Of a stretch of DNA of 33,491 nt, positions 1 through 10,058 are shown in pieces. Below the pieces are notes generated by a model that searched no databases, was not told the origin of the DNA, and saw only the letters and a list, made by a program, of their open reading frames with translations. The stretch covers positions 1-33,491 of the forward strand of contig JACRBZ010000017.1 in the NCBI GenBank assembly GCA_016219185.1, read 5' to 3'. Position numbers and translations under genes: made by a program. The DNA is from Deltaproteobacteria bacterium (GTDB lineage Bacteria > Desulfobacterota > Desulfobacteria > Desulfobacterales > Desulfatirhabdiaceae). Each line of letters opens with the position of its first letter. Position 1 is the first letter of the stretch.

Positions 1-1
1 G

Positions 2-712
2 TTCGGCAAATTGCTGAAGTGGGTGAAAGCCCGTCCGACCGAAGATGTACTTCAACCCCCTGGAAAGCCATTAATGGAAACCGAGAAAACAAAGCCCGTT
101 AATCAGGAGGAGGAACTGCCCGAGATTCCGGGACTCGACACCGGACTAGGCTTAAAGCGGGTCATGGGCAAGAAGTCCTTTTACCTTGATATGCTGAAAA
201 AGTATATTGATAACCAGGGGCAGGCGCCGGAGCAGATCCGCCGGAGCCTGGATGCCGGTGATTCCGGGACGGCGGAACGACTGGCCCATACGGCAAAGGG
301 GGTGAGCGGGAACATCGGGGCCTCCGAGCTGCAGGAATTGGCGGCCGGCCTGGAGAAAGCGATCCGGGATGGCGCGCCCGGCGAGGAAATCGGGGCAATG
401 CTTGACGGCTTTGCTGCGGCGCACGGCCGGCTCATCGCTGGTCTGACGGCGGCTTTTCCCGCGGCTGCGGTCCAGGAAGAGATCGGAAAAGTGGATGAGG
501 CAAAGGCAGCAGCGGTTTGCGAAAAAATGCTGGAACTTCTGGCAAGCGACGACAGCGAAGCCGTGGACTATCTGGATACGGAAAAAGGTGCGCTGTGCGA
601 TATACTGGGGCCGGAGCACTTCGGACCCTTCGCGCACGCCGTCAAACAGTATGATTTTGAGAAAGCGCTGGAACTGATGCGTCCACAGGCCGAAAGGTTC
701 AACAAACAATAG
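2..712 (+). CDS. Hybrid sensor kinase, C-terminal part with Hpt domain (partial)
   Basis: The reading frame is open to the left edge, so this is the tail of a longer protein whose start lies outside the window. The first residues (FGKLLKWVK) resemble the last helix of a receiver domain. A Pro/Glu-rich linker follows, then an Hpt (histidine phosphotransfer) four-helix domain. The Hpt signature AHTAKGVSGNIGA is visible, with the likely phosphorylated His encoded at base 287. The last ~90 residues form a second helical segment (KMLELLASDDSEAVDYL) seen in the tails of many hybrid kinases. Known role of the family: Hpt relays phosphate from an internal receiver to a separate response regulator. 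The two receiver proteins directly downstream are plausible targets (inference). The first start-like codon inside the window (TTG at 11) is not a real start. Confidence 0.85.
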   Translation, partial: FGKLLKWVKARPTEDVLQPPGKPLMETEKTKPVNQEEELPEIPGLDTGLGLKRVMGKKSFYLDMLKKYIDNQGQAPEQIRRSLDAGDSGTAERLAHTAKGVSGNIGASELQELAAGLEKAIRDGAPGEEIGAMLDGFAAAHGRLIAGLTAAFPAAAVQEEIGKVDEAKAAAVCEKMLELLASDDSEAVDYLDTEKGALCDILGPEHFGPFAHAVKQYDFEKALELMRPQAERFNKQ

Positions 713-786
713 CAGGAAGCGAGATATGCGAATGAGACGCGTATTTGATTTAATTAAGCCCTTATCGGAACAAACCGAGGTACTTC

Positions 787-2400
787 ATGTCATTTGATAA
801 AATTACCAAGATTCTCGTTGTGGATGATACGGAGTTCATGCGCACCTTGATTGATATCCAACTGCGATCCAGGGGCGCCAGTAATATCTTGCAGGCGAAA
901 GATGGTTCCGAAGCGTTGCGTATTTTACGGCAAGAGCCCGTGGATATAGTACTTTCAGACTGGAATATGCCGGTGATGACCGGACTCGAATTGCTCAATG
1001 CAATACGTACCGATGCAAAACTTTGTCATTTGCCTTTCGTGATGATTACGGCGGAAACCGAGCGGGATCGGATTGCGGAAGCAATTTCCCAAGGTGTGAG
1101 TGACCTTCTGGTAAAGCCCTATACGTCCGCGCACCTGATCGAGCGGATCGAGAGGGCCATGTCTCGGAAGTCGCAAAAAATAATGGCTGATACGCCTGAT
1201 GCGTCGACGGAGAAGGTGTCAGATCCATGCATTCCCGACATGCTGATACCTTTCAAGAAAACTTCCGTGCCGGTTGCGAAAAAATCGCTTCTTCCAACGA
1301 TTCTGGTGGTGGACGACACGCCGGACTTCCTGCATTACATCTCTCACCTGTTCAAGGACGAGTATTCCGTCCGTATCTCTCATACCGGCGAGAAAGCCCT
1401 GGGTATCTGTCAATCGGATAACCCCCCGGATTTGGTGCTGCTCGACATTATGATGCCCGGCATGGACGGTTTCGAAGTGGCCCGCCAAATGCGCGAGCAT
1501 CCGATGTCGGAAACCATTCCCGTGATTTTTGTCACAGCCATGACCGGCGACGATGCCCGCATGAGGGGGCTGGAGCTGGGGGCGGTGGATTTTGTGACCA
1601 AACCCATTGACCCGGAGGTGCTGAAACCCCGGGTGCGTAATTTTCTGCGATATGTGGAATTGCGCAAACAGTTGCAGTCCGACTACGATGCCATGCTGGA
1701 GAATGCCCGTCTGCGAGAGGATGTGGAGCACATCACCCGCCACGATCTGAAGTGTCCATTGGCCGGCATGATCGGCCTGGTGCAGGCTTTGGCTGAAGAC
1801 GGATCGATCAACCGTGAGCAATCCGAGCAGCTTCGACTCGTGGAAGAGACTGCACTGCAAGTGCTCAACATGATCAACCTGTCCTCGGAGCTGTACAAAA
1901 TCGAAACTGGCCGTTTTCACCTCGATGCCCAACCGGTAAATGTCGCTGACATTCTGGGACGCGTTGTCGATATTTTTCGCCGCACTTTCAGTGAGAAACG
2001 TCTTACGGTTTCGATTTCCCCCGATGCCGCTTCGATGGGCGAATCCCCCCCGCAGAGCCTGGGGGACGCCATGCTTTGCTATTCTCTGTTTCAGAACTTG
2101 ATCAAAAACGCCTGCGAAGCGGCCCCGGAAAATAGTCGTGTTGCAATCGCTCTGAACGACGGTGATCCGCTGCGAATCACAATCCAGAATAACGGGGTCG
2201 TGCCATCGGAAATTCGTGATCGATTCTTCGATAAATTCGTTACGCTTGGAAAGCCCGGCGGCACGGGTTTGGGCACTTATTCCGCCAAACTGCTGATCGA
2301 AGCTCAAAATGGGCGCATCTCCCTGGACGTATCGGATGAGGAAAATCTGTCCACGATTACGGTAAGCTTGCCGAGGTTTACGGGGGGAATCGGAATGTAA
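787..2400 (+). CDS. REC-REC-HisKA-HATPase hybrid response regulator/kinase
   Basis: A soluble 537-residue signalling protein without membrane segments. Two receiver domains come first: residues ~5-125 (acceptor Asp58 in LSDWNMP, Lys in VKPY) and ~175-295 (Asp220 in LLDIMMPGMDG, Lys in TKPI). A coiled linker leads to a HisKA dimerisation segment with an H-box (TRHDLKCPLAG, His319). A HATPase_c domain follows, with an N-box (NLIKNACEA), a 'FDKFVT' F-box and a GTGLGTYSA G-box. The first receiver has the CheY-type SDW motif. In this architecture the kinase is normally switched by phosphorylation of its own receivers rather than by a sensor domain, so input probably comes from another kinase such as the Hpt protein upstream (inference). 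The ATG at 787 has CGAGG about 6 nt upstream. The next gene starts 33 nt after the stop, so they are probably cotranscribed. Confidence 0.9.
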   Translation: MSFDKITKILVVDDTEFMRTLIDIQLRSRGASNILQAKDGSEALRILRQEPVDIVLSDWNMPVMTGLELLNAIRTDAKLCHLPFVMITAETERDRIAEAISQGVSDLLVKPYTSAHLIERIERAMSRKSQKIMADTPDASTEKVSDPCIPDMLIPFKKTSVPVAKKSLLPTILVVDDTPDFLHYISHLFKDEYSVRISHTGEKALGICQSDNPPDLVLLDIMMPGMDGFEVARQMREHPMSETIPVIFVTAMTGDDARMRGLELGAVDFVTKPIDPEVLKPRVRNFLRYVELRKQLQSDYDAMLENARLREDVEHITRHDLKCPLAGMIGLVQALAEDGSINREQSEQLRLVEETALQVLNMINLSSELYKIETGRFHLDAQPVNVADILGRVVDIFRRTFSEKRLTVSISPDAASMGESPPQSLGDAMLCYSLFQNLIKNACEAAPENSRVAIALNDGDPLRITIQNNGVVPSEIRDRFFDKFVTLGKPGGTGLGTYSAKLLIEAQNGRISLDVSDEENLSTITVSLPRFTGGIGM

Positions 2401-2433
2401 CCACCTGGAAGTTAAAATCATGAGGAGTCTGAA

Positions 2434-3561
2434 ATGGCGGATACGAGCTATATGGATAAGCCGGCGATACTCATTGTCGATGATGCACCGGATGTTCTTT
2501 CTTTGATATGCGGATTGCTCAAGGACCTGTACAGGGTAAAAATTGCCAACAATGGTGAGCGGGCCCTTAAGGTTGCCTTGAACGGTACGCCACCCGACAT
2601 CATCTTGCTCGACATCATGATGCCGGTCATGGATGGTTATGAGACTTGTCGCCGTTTAAAGGAAAATCCGGAGACCCGGGATATTCCGGTCATTTTTCTG
2701 ACCTCCAAAGCTGAAGTCGAGGATGAGATGAAGGGTTTCGAACTCGGCGCGGTGGATTACATTACCAAGCCGATCAGCCCGCCCGTGGTGCTGGCGCGCG
2801 TGCAAACCCATTTGCAATTGAAGCGGGTGCGAGACTACCTCAAGGATCAAAACGAATTTTTGGAAGCAGAAGTACGCAGGCGCACACAGGAGGTTGTCGC
2901 GGTCCAGGAAGTAACCATTCTGTCAATGGCATCGCTGGCGGAAACCCGGGACAACGATACGGGCAATCACATCCGGCGGACCCAGTTTTATGTCAGGGCT
3001 CTGGCTGAAAAGCTCCGTTACCATCCCCGGTTCAGGCACTTTCTCGACGATGACAAAACCATTGACCTGCTTTTCAAATCAGCGCCCCTGCATGATATCG
3101 GCAAGGTAGGCATCATCGACAATATCCTTCTTAAGCCCGGACGGTTTACCGAGGAAGAATATGAAATCATGAAGACCCACTGCACGCTGGGCCGCGACGC
3201 GATCATCGCTGCGGAAAAGCGCCTTGGATTTGCGCTGCCGTTTCTTTCCCTGGCCAAGGAAATCGCCTATTCCCACCAGGAGAAATGGGATGGCACGGGT
3301 TATCCGGAAGGCTTGTCCGGTGATGATATCCCGATTTCCGGCCGTCTGATGGCCATCGCGGATGTATATGACGCCCTTATCTGCCGGCGCGTATATAAAG
3401 AGAGGATGCCTCATGAAAAGGCGGTCGGGATCATTGTTGCGGGTAAGGGGTCTCACTTCGATCCCGATGTGGTGGATGCCTTTATGGAAATATCAAATGA
3501 ATTCAATCAGATATCCAAACGTTATGAAGATGCGGAGCATGGCATAAAAACAGTAGATTAA
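2434..3561 (+). CDS. REC-HD-GYP response regulator (probable c-di-GMP phosphodiesterase)
   Basis: A 375-residue two-domain protein. The receiver domain (~10-130) has acceptor Asp60 in LLDIMMPVMDG and the conserved ITKP lysine. A helical linker with RRRTQEVV follows, then an HD-GYP domain (~155-355). The metal-binding HD pair is His220-Asp221 in LHDIGKVGI, and the hallmark HQEKWDGTGYP motif holds Tyr290-Pro291. HD-GYP proteins hydrolyse cyclic di-GMP, and phosphorylation of the receiver usually tunes the activity. With the hybrid kinase just upstream this looks like a phosphorelay that ends in c-di-GMP turnover (inference). The start is well supported: GAGGAG at 2422-2427 lies six bases before the ATG. 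All key HD-GYP residues that I can check are present, so the enzyme is expected to be active. Confidence 0.93.
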   Translation: MADTSYMDKPAILIVDDAPDVLSLICGLLKDLYRVKIANNGERALKVALNGTPPDIILLDIMMPVMDGYETCRRLKENPETRDIPVIFLTSKAEVEDEMKGFELGAVDYITKPISPPVVLARVQTHLQLKRVRDYLKDQNEFLEAEVRRRTQEVVAVQEVTILSMASLAETRDNDTGNHIRRTQFYVRALAEKLRYHPRFRHFLDDDKTIDLLFKSAPLHDIGKVGIIDNILLKPGRFTEEEYEIMKTHCTLGRDAIIAAEKRLGFALPFLSLAKEIAYSHQEKWDGTGYPEGLSGDDIPISGRLMAIADVYDALICRRVYKERMPHEKAVGIIVAGKGSHFDPDVVDAFMEISNEFNQISKRYEDAEHGIKTVD

Positions 3562-3735
3562 TAGCGTGACATCCCAAAAGGGATTGATTCAATGCCTCCA
3601 ACTACCACACCTCTTGCCTGGTACCGGCGATATCCGTGCTGCCTCCCAACACCTTCTAAGGCGTCACAATACTGGTAAGCCGGAAGAGGCGCGCGGTGAT
3701 CAGATTCTGCTACGCCGCCAGTTGTTGCTGGGTAA

Positions 3736-3891
3736 GGACAGATCCTTAACAACCTTCTGGGCAACCCCCTGCGTCAGAAATTCCTTGAATATGTGGGTAT
3801 CGTCCGCATTCTTAAAGAGTTCCCGGCAGTGCGCCAGGCCGTAAGGGGAGTCATTGTCGGATCATATATCGTTGCATTATATATTTCTTGA
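3736..3891 (+). pseudogene. Possible gene remnant (C-terminal tail, no start)
   Basis: Between the HD-GYP gene and the MFS gene lie about 420 bases without an intact gene. A weak 5-bp hairpin (ATCCC/GGGAT, 3571-3584) without a T-run sits just after the HD-GYP stop. From 3736 a 51-codon open stretch reads like the end of a protein (LLGNPLRQKFLEYVGI, then RILKEFPAVRQAV and a hydrophobic tail) and stops at 3889-3891. A stop codon precedes it at 3733-3735 and no ATG or GTG start in a useful position is visible. I read it as the eroded 3' end of a lost gene. I cannot name the family. The regular amphipathic and hydrophobic pattern is the only support, so a chance open frame remains possible. Confidence 0.25.
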
Positions 3892-3985
3892 GAAAAAGGT
3901 AAACATATGCTTCTATTGCTCAGGGAACAGGATTTTCGTTCCGGATTTCGACCATTACCCCCATTTGCTACCAAAGGAAATTGTC

Positions 3986-5293
3986 ATGAAAACCCCCCTT
4001 GCCGCGACGTTTGACGTCAGCCCCCTGGTCAAGGAAAATACAGGCTTCAAGGTGCTGGGAGCCATCGGTTTTTCGCACCTTTTAAATGATATGATTCAGT
4101 CCCTGCTTCCGGCCATTTATCCCCTGCTGAAAAGCGCGTTTTTCCTCAACTTCACACAGATCGGGCTGATCACCTTAACCTTTCAGATCACCGCTTCCTT
4201 GTTGCAACCGATGGTCGGACTTTACACGGATCACCACCCGAAGCCCTATTCATTGTCCATCGGCATGGGATGCACGCTGACAGGCCTGTTAATCCTCGCC
4301 TTTGCGCCAAGTTACGGAATCCTGCTGATTGCAGCGGCCCTGGTGGGTACGGGCTCATCAATTTTTCATCCGGAATCTTCCCGGGTTGCGCGAATGGCAT
4401 CCGGCGGTCGATATGGACTGGCGCAGTCGATTTTTCAGGTCGGCGGAAATGCCGGCAGTGCAACGGGTCCGCTACTGGCTGCCTTGATAATCATTCCGCA
4501 GGGCCGACACAGCATTGCCTGGTTCTCGCTGGTCGCACTTCTTGCCATGCTGGTGCTTTGGCAGGTCGGTGGATGGTACAAACGCCAGCAATCACGGGTG
4601 AGCCGGCCGGACAGGTCATCCGTAAGCTTACAGGGGGCGATTCCGGCCCGGACCGTGGCAAGGTCGATGGTGATCCTGCTGGTCCTGATTTTTTCCAAGT
4701 TTTTTTATCTGGCAAGCCTGAACAGCTACTATATCTTTTTTCTGATCAGAAAATTCCATGTTTCGGTGCAATCCGCCCAGATTCACCTTTTCGTGTTTTT
4801 GTCAGCCGTGGCTTTGGGAACCATCATCGGCGGGCATGTCGGCGATCGCATTGGCCGCAAGCGTGTAATCTGGATATCCATTCTGGGTGTCGCACCCTTC
4901 ACGCTGATATTGCCCCACGTAAATCTGGCATGGACCGGACCTCTGACATTTATCATCGGCCTTATCCTGTCATCGGCGTTTCCCGCGATTTTGGTTTTCG
5001 CGCAGGAGCTTTTGCCTGGCAAGGTGGGGACGGTGGCCGGGCTGTTTTTCGGGCTTGCATTCGGCATGGCCGGCATTGGTGCGGCGGTACTGGGAAAACT
5101 GGCCGATGTGCGGGGTATCGAATATGTCTACCAGGTCTGCGCGTTTTTGCCGCTGTTCGGGTTGCTGGCGGTTTTTCTGCCGGATATCGGAAGACCTGGA
5201 AAGCGTGCCCCAATCCTTATGACACACCCGGCCATGGAACAAACCGATACCTTATCCATTGCCTCTGCCTCCGACCGCGGGAAAGGATGCTGA
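3986..5293 (+). CDS. fsr: MFS exporter, fosmidomycin-resistance (Fsr) type
   Basis: An inner-membrane major-facilitator transporter of 435 residues with about 12 hydrophobic segments. The N-terminal part matches the Fsr branch: FSHLLNDMIQSLLPAIYPLL, then TQIGLITLTFQITASLLQP and the motif GLYTDHHPKP. The second half has the cytoplasmic loop signature GGHVGDRIGRKR. Fsr proteins export fosmidomycin and related small molecules using the proton gradient; the natural substrate here is unknown. The frame is open further upstream (an ATG at 3854), but that extension would add 44 polar, unrelated residues. The ATG at 3986 has AAAGGA seven bases upstream and opens directly into the conserved family start, so I chose it. 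The C-terminal ~25 residues after the last membrane segment are polar and not conserved-looking. Confidence 0.88.
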   Translation: MKTPLAATFDVSPLVKENTGFKVLGAIGFSHLLNDMIQSLLPAIYPLLKSAFFLNFTQIGLITLTFQITASLLQPMVGLYTDHHPKPYSLSIGMGCTLTGLLILAFAPSYGILLIAAALVGTGSSIFHPESSRVARMASGGRYGLAQSIFQVGGNAGSATGPLLAALIIIPQGRHSIAWFSLVALLAMLVLWQVGGWYKRQQSRVSRPDRSSVSLQGAIPARTVARSMVILLVLIFSKFFYLASLNSYYIFFLIRKFHVSVQSAQIHLFVFLSAVALGTIIGGHVGDRIGRKRVIWISILGVAPFTLILPHVNLAWTGPLTFIIGLILSSAFPAILVFAQELLPGKVGTVAGLFFGLAFGMAGIGAAVLGKLADVRGIEYVYQVCAFLPLFGLLAVFLPDIGRPGKRAPILMTHPAMEQTDTLSIASASDRGKGC

Positions 5294-5424
5294 TAAGCCC
5301 GATGCTTCCTGAGGATGATGCGCAGGGTATATGCGGAGTCTCGGTACGCTGGCAGGTTGGACCAGACCGCCTGAAAGCGGAAACATCGGTGAAATGGAAT
5401 TAACAATCCGGAAAGCGTGGCGAT

Positions 5425-8415
5425 ATGAATATCATGGCCATTCAGGGCGATCGATGGGAAAGGCGGCAAAAGCTTGCCGGTTCCGCTGTGTGTTTGCTTT
5501 TGGCAGGCTATGTCATTTACCTGATCACCGCCAGCTATGGCTCACAGCTCAAAGTGCAAAAAAACACCTTGATGCGGATGGAAAGCGATGCCCGGAAATC
5601 CGCGGATGCGGTGAGTATCTTCTTTTCCGAGCGCATGTCCGACCTGAAGGAGCTTTCGACAAGAAGGGAGTTATCCACCTGTTTTGAAAGCAGCGTATTT
5701 GCCGTGTCGGGCATGCTCAGTCCCCAGGCAGGCCTGACAGACCTGGAAGAGATCTTCAGGCAGCTTCTATACGGGAAAACAATCGGTCAGACTCGCATCT
5801 ATTCACGCATAGCCTTTATTGATCGTGGCGGGAGCCTGCTTGTCAATACCGAATCGTCCGATGCGGGGATACGGGAGCAGTCGGACTGGAGCAGGCTGCT
5901 CACCCCAGGCAAGCGCGAGCCCACCCTTACTGCAGAGGCTCACCAGGGTGTTGTGCAGGCCTTGATTTCGGTACCTTACCTGCTCAAGGACAAATATCAG
6001 GGGCAGATTGTCGCCTGGGTACCGGCGCGGACAGTCTCCGATGAAGTCCTGCATGAACAGGGCCGGCATGCGGCGCAGCTTAACAAAATAATTTATGGCA
6101 CTTCCAGGGATTTCATTCCACCGGAACTGCCTCCCGCACGCGCTCTCCAGGGGCTTTCCGGTCAGATGGCCACTCCCGATCGATTCTCCGCAGGGCCAGA
6201 AGACAAGACATCGGCAGACATGTTTATATTCCAGGTTCCGATCGCCCATACCCCCTATTACCTGCTTGCCATGCTGCCGATTACCGAGATGGATGAACGC
6301 CTGTCCCCCCGGCATTGGCTCGTTGCCATGTGCGGGATAACCCTGGTCATACTGGGATGTATGGTCGGTTATGTGCGCGGCCGCTCCCGGATGCTCGCGT
6401 TAAGTGCGCATGCGGACATGCAGAGGCAAATCAACGCGCAAACCGCGGAGTTTTCAGCTTCCAAAGAGCTTTTGAACCAGGAAATCAGCGAACGTCATCT
6501 GGCTGGAAAGGCGCTTGAGGAGCAGCTTCTTTTTCTGCAACACCTGATCGATACCATACCCAGTCCCATTTTTTACAAGGATAACGCGCTTCGCTACAAA
6601 GGCTGCAACACGGCTTTTGAAAACATCGCGCTTCTTGCCAGGGAAAAAATCATCGGAAAGACGATTCATGATATCTTCCCCGAGAAACAGGCCGACTTTT
6701 TGCTCCAGAAGGATATTGAGCTCCTCTTCCGGACGGGAAGCCTGGTCTACGAAACCGTCGTGACCTATGCGGACGGGAGCCTGCATGACATGGTTGTGAG
6801 CACCGCGACCTATGCGGATACCGGTGGTTCGGTGGCGGGGCTTGTGGGTGTCATGACGGACATCACCGGACGCAAGCAAAGTGATGCGGAGCGGATCCTT
6901 TTGGCGACGGTTGTCGAACAGGCCGAAGAAAATGTTCTGATCACCGATAAACAGCGAACCATTCTGTATATCAACCCGGCCTTTGAGCGTTCCAGCAATT
7001 ACGCTTGCGAGGAACTCAAGGGGCAAAAGCTGGTAGCCCTCAGAAGCGATCAGCATGATGAAACATTTTACCAGACTATGAAGGAAATTCTCGATTGCGG
7101 CGATGTCTGGATGGGCATCATCATAAACAAAGGGAAAAACGGCACGGATTTTGAGATTGAAGGTACCATTTCTCCCATTCGAGACACTTCCGGGGCCATT
7201 ACCCACTATGTGGCGGTGGGCCGCAACATGAGCCGTTTCCGCAAGCTGGAAAGGGAGCTTCAGCAGGTTCAGAAAATGGATGCGCTGGGCACGCTCGCCG
7301 GAGGCATCGCGCACGACTTTAACAATGTTTTGACCGCTGTTATGGGACTCATCGAGATGGAATTGCTGGGAGCCGATGATGGAAGCCGGACACGCCGCAG
7401 AATGGAGCAGGCGCTGGCCTCTTGTCTCCGCGCCAGAGATCTGGTGAAACAGATTCTCACATTCAGCCGCCAGAGCGAGCAGCGTCGCAAACCCATCGAG
7501 ATCGGACCCATCGCAGAGGATGCGGTCAAAATGCTCAGGGCGATGCTGCCATCAACCCTCACGATACGGTTCGACCTCCAGGCCGGGCGGTCCGTAATTC
7601 TCGGCGATCCCACACAGTTTCATCAGATCCTGCTCAACCTGTGTACCAACGCAGCCCATGCCATGCGCGAAACAGGCGGCTTGCTGGAGATCGCCCTGAG
7701 CGAAGTGGAAATTGATGCCATCGAGGCCTCTGAACACCTTAACCTGCAACCCGGGTCGTATGTGCGGTTGACGGTAAGAGATACCGGGCAGGGAATGGAT
7801 CGAAAGACCCTGGATCGGATCTTCGAGCCATTTTTTACCACCAAAGGACCCGGGGAAGGGGCTGGCGTGGGGCTGGCCGTTGTTCATGGAATCGTCAAGA
7901 GCCATGGTGGAATGATTACCGCCCAGAGCGAGCTGGGAAAGGGCAGCACTTTTCAGGTATTCTTTCCCAAGATCGAGAATGCGGTGGCGCAGGTTGACAA
8001 GCCGGTCCTGCCATTTCCAACCGGAAACGAGCAAATCCTCTTCGTGGATGACGAGGAAGTGGTGGCTGACGCGGCGAGCGACATGCTGAAGTTCCTGGGT
8101 TATGATGTCGTTGCGGTCAACTCGAGTCTGGAAGCGCTGCGTCTCCTGCAATTGCAGCCCGGCCGGTTTCATCTTGTCATTACCGATCAAACGATGCCCG
8201 ACATGACGGGCATGGAATTGGCCGCTGAACTGTTACGGATCAGACCCGGTCTTCCAATCCTTCTCTGTACGGGGTTCGCAAGTCCCGGGATCTGGGAAAA
8301 AGCCCTGGCCATGGGAATACGGCAGGTCATGAATAAGCCCTTTGTTCTACAGGAACTGGCCAGAACAGTTCGCAGTATTCTTGATGCAAAGTGCGACGTC
8401 AGTCGCTTGAATTAG
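5425..8415 (+). CDS. Membrane hybrid sensor histidine kinase (periplasmic sensor, PAS-PAS, HisKA, HATPase, REC)
   Basis: A 996-residue sensor kinase. Membrane helix 1 spans ~16-35 and helix 2 ~298-318, enclosing a ~260-residue periplasmic region of Cache type. A coiled coil follows (~330-365), then two PAS domains (~370-485 with [12 protein letters not shown]; ~495-610 with [18 protein letters not shown]). The kinase core has the H-box GGIAHDFNN (His630), an N-box ([12 protein letters not shown]), DTGQGMD and [17 protein letters not shown]-terminal receiver has DDEE and Asp921 in [11 protein letters not shown]. This NtrB/PAS type of hybrid kinase usually passes phosphate to a separate Hpt or regulator. 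None is encoded just downstream, though the Hpt and receiver genes lie 2 kb upstream. Possible starts are the ATG at 5425 and one at 5434; neither has a strong ribosome-binding site. The ligand cannot be read from sequence. Confidence 0.9.
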   Translation: MNIMAIQGDRWERRQKLAGSAVCLLLAGYVIYLITASYGSQLKVQKNTLMRMESDARKSADAVSIFFSERMSDLKELSTRRELSTCFESSVFAVSGMLSPQAGLTDLEEIFRQLLYGKTIGQTRIYSRIAFIDRGGSLLVNTESSDAGIREQSDWSRLLTPGKREPTLTAEAHQGVVQALISVPYLLKDKYQGQIVAWVPARTVSDEVLHEQGRHAAQLNKIIYGTSRDFIPPELPPARALQGLSGQMATPDRFSAGPEDKTSADMFIFQVPIAHTPYYLLAMLPITEMDERLSPRHWLVAMCGITLVILGCMVGYVRGRSRMLALSAHADMQRQINAQTAEFSASKELLNQEISERHLAGKALEEQLLFLQHLIDTIPSPIFYKDNALRYKGCNTAFENIALLAREKIIGKTIHDIFPEKQADFLLQKDIELLFRTGSLVYETVVTYADGSLHDMVVSTATYADTGGSVAGLVGVMTDITGRKQSDAERILLATVVEQAEENVLITDKQRTILYINPAFERSSNYACEELKGQKLVALRSDQHDETFYQTMKEILDCGDVWMGIIINKGKNGTDFEIEGTISPIRDTSGAITHYVAVGRNMSRFRKLERELQQVQKMDALGTLAGGIAHDFNNVLTAVMGLIEMELLGADDGSRTRRRMEQALASCLRARDLVKQILTFSRQSEQRRKPIEIGPIAEDAVKMLRAMLPSTLTIRFDLQAGRSVILGDPTQFHQILLNLCTNAAHAMRETGGLLEIALSEVEIDAIEASEHLNLQPGSYVRLTVRDTGQGMDRKTLDRIFEPFFTTKGPGEGAGVGLAVVHGIVKSHGGMITAQSELGKGSTFQVFFPKIENAVAQVDKPVLPFPTGNEQILFVDDEEVVADAASDMLKFLGYDVVAVNSSLEALRLLQLQPGRFHLVITDQTMPDMTGMELAAELLRIRPGLPILLCTGFASPGIWEKALAMGIRQVMNKPFVLQELARTVRSILDAKCDVSRLN

Positions 8416-8439
8416 ATTGAATTAACCCGCAATTTCACA

Positions 8440-8471
8440 CCCGGATATCGGTGCACAGAGACGATATCGGG
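8440..8471 (+). terminator. Inverted repeat after the sensor kinase (possible terminator or operator)
   Basis: The arms CCCGGATATCG (8440-8450) and CGATATCGGG (8462-8471) pair over about ten bases with one bulge and an 11-nt loop, starting 25 bases after the kinase stop. There is no T-run behind it, so it is not a classic intrinsic terminator. It could also be a binding site in front of the efflux operon. The rest of the 8416-8819 gap holds only the promoter-like site listed next. Confidence 0.35.
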
Positions 8472-8659
8472 CAGGTCTTTGGGACTTTCGGATCATCCTG
8501 ATTTTCGAGCCTTCCCGGCTTGTTTGCGCAAGTCAGTGGCTTGCCTGGCTTTCGTTTCAATTTATATCTCGTCATTGGTGTATTCACACGCTTGCCAGAA
8601 GGCGACCGAAATGAAAAGCGTCAGACATTTCTTCCCGTTATCACGGCTTCGTTTTTATC

Positions 8660-8687
8660 TTGACAGGTGGAATTGGACGTATTAAAT
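8660..8687 (+). promoter_or_regulatory. Sigma70-like promoter upstream of the efflux operon
   Basis: A perfect -35 hexamer TTGACA (8660-8665) is followed, after 16 bases, by TTAAAT (8682-8687), which matches the -10 consensus at 4 of 6 positions. The region around and after it is strikingly AT-rich compared with the flanking genes. Transcription would start near 8695, giving a leader of ~125 nt before mdtA. This is a motif-based prediction only. Confidence 0.45.
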
Positions 8688-8819
8688 ATTCATTTAAAAT
8701 AACAATTTTAATTATTGTCTTTGATTTTTTTGGAATGTGATATCAAGAAGAAACCCATTCAGATGGTGCCGTAACAAGTCCATCGACATCTATTGAAATC
8801 AAAATCAAGCGGGAAATTC

Positions 8820-10058
8820 ATGACAACAGACTCTATTCCGGAACCCAACCCCACTGACGCGTCAGCATCCGATACCCCCAAAGGACTGCTGCGCCCTAGA
8901 TGGCTCGTACTGATACTGGCGGGCATCCTTGTCTTCGGGACGGTCCTGTTCCAAAACAAAAGAGAAGTTCCTGGTGCCGACTCGCGATCAAAACCCCCGG
9001 CACCCGGCATACCGGTGTCGATCGCGCCTGCAAGGAAGGCGGATGTGGGTGTTTATATTTCAGGGCTTGGCTCGGTCATTCCGCTCAGCACGGTCAACGT
9101 AAGATCACGGGTCGACGGGCAGTTGATTGAAGTTCACTTTCTGGAAGGGCAGAGCGTCAACCGCGGTGACTTGCTGGCCACGATCGACCCGCGGCCGTTT
9201 CAGGTTCAGTTGACCCAGGCCCAGGGGCAGATGGTCCGTGATCAGGAACTATTGAAGAACGCCCGCCTGGATAATCAGCGCTACAAGCAGCTTTGGGAAC
9301 AGGATTCCATTCCCAAGCAGCAACTGGACACCCAGGAAGCTCTGGTCCGCCAGTATGAAGGGGCCGTTAAAATAGACCAGGGGCAGATCGACAGTGCGAA
9401 TCTGCAATTGACGTACAGCCGGATTACCGCACCAGCCAGTGGACGTGTCGGCCTGCGCCAGGTGGACCCGGGAAACATCGTTCATGCCAGTGATGCAAAT
9501 GCACTGGTCGTGATCACCCAGCTCCAGCCGATCAGCGTGGTGTTCCCCATTCCCGAAGACAACCTGCCTCAGGTGCTCGACAAGCTTAAAAACGGTGCCC
9601 GCTTGCAGGTTGAGGCATATGATCGGGAAAAAAAACAGAAACTTGCCACGGGAACCCTGTTGACCGTTGACAACCAGATCGATCCGACCACAGGGACGGT
9701 CAAGCTGAAAGCCGTATTCCCCAACCGGAATAATGAGCTCTTCCCCAACCAGTTTGTAAATGCCAGCCTGCTCGTCGAAGTCAAGGTCGCTGCGGTTGTG
9801 GTGCCATCCGCAGCCATTCAGCGTGGGCCGCAGGGGCCGTTTGTCTACCTGGTGAAACCGGAGCGAACGGTCAGCGTTCAGCCCGTGACACTCGGCGTGA
9901 CTCAGGGAGACGATACCGCCATCACCACCGGCCTTGCGCTCGATGATCCGGTCGTGGTGGTCGGTGCTGAAGGACTCCGGGACGGAAGCACGGTGGTTGT
10001 GAAGGAACAGGGTCAGAAACAGAAAAACGGGGAAAATGCTCCGGAGTCGGGTAAATGA
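8820..10058 (+). CDS. mdtA: RND efflux periplasmic adaptor subunit, MdtA-like
   Basis: A 412-residue membrane-fusion protein. An N-terminal hydrophobic anchor (~29-46, [16 protein letters not shown]) is followed by the standard adaptor layout. A split lipoyl/barrel-sandwich domain is marked by [18 protein letters not shown] and [20 protein letters not shown]. Between them is an alpha-helical hairpin rich in Gln (~140-200). Then come a beta-barrel ([14 protein letters not shown]) and a membrane-proximal domain ([20 protein letters not shown]). It links the inner-membrane pump to the outer-membrane channel in the periplasm. The frame can begin at a TTG at 8793, but the ATG at 8820 follows a GGGAA and gives a normal N-terminus, so I prefer it. 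The stop overlaps the mdtB start (ATGA, 10055-10058), pointing to translational coupling. MdtA is the closest named relative by motif; the exact ortholog is inferred from the paired permeases downstream. Confidence 0.9.
   Translation: MTTDSIPEPNPTDASASDTPKGLLRPRWLVLILAGILVFGTVLFQNKREVPGADSRSKPPAPGIPVSIAPARKADVGVYISGLGSVIPLSTVNVRSRVDGQLIEVHFLEGQSVNRGDLLATIDPRPFQVQLTQAQGQMVRDQELLKNARLDNQRYKQLWEQDSIPKQQLDTQEALVRQYEGAVKIDQGQIDSANLQLTYSRITAPASGRVGLRQVDPGNIVHASDANALVVITQLQPISVVFPIPEDNLPQVLDKLKNGARLQVEAYDREKKQKLATGTLLTVDNQIDPTTGTVKLKAVFPNRNNELFPNQFVNASLLVEVKVAAVVVPSAAIQRGPQGPFVYLVKPERTVSVQPVTLGVTQGDDTAITTGLALDDPVVVVGAEGLRDGSTVVVKEQGQKQKNGENAPESGK

Noticed and set aside
1219..2421. 400-codon open frame on the minus strand, antisense to the REC-REC kinase
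   Set aside because: It lies fully opposite a gene with complete domain matches, has low-complexity composition without motifs and arises from codon bias of the real gene.
4270..5403. 377-codon frame on the plus strand overlapping the MFS gene
   Set aside because: It has no hydrophobic segments or family motifs, while the other frame is a clear transporter; it is a frame shadow.
6454..7314. 286-codon minus-strand frame opposite the sensor kinase
   Set aside because: It is opposite the PAS domains, and no motif supports it.
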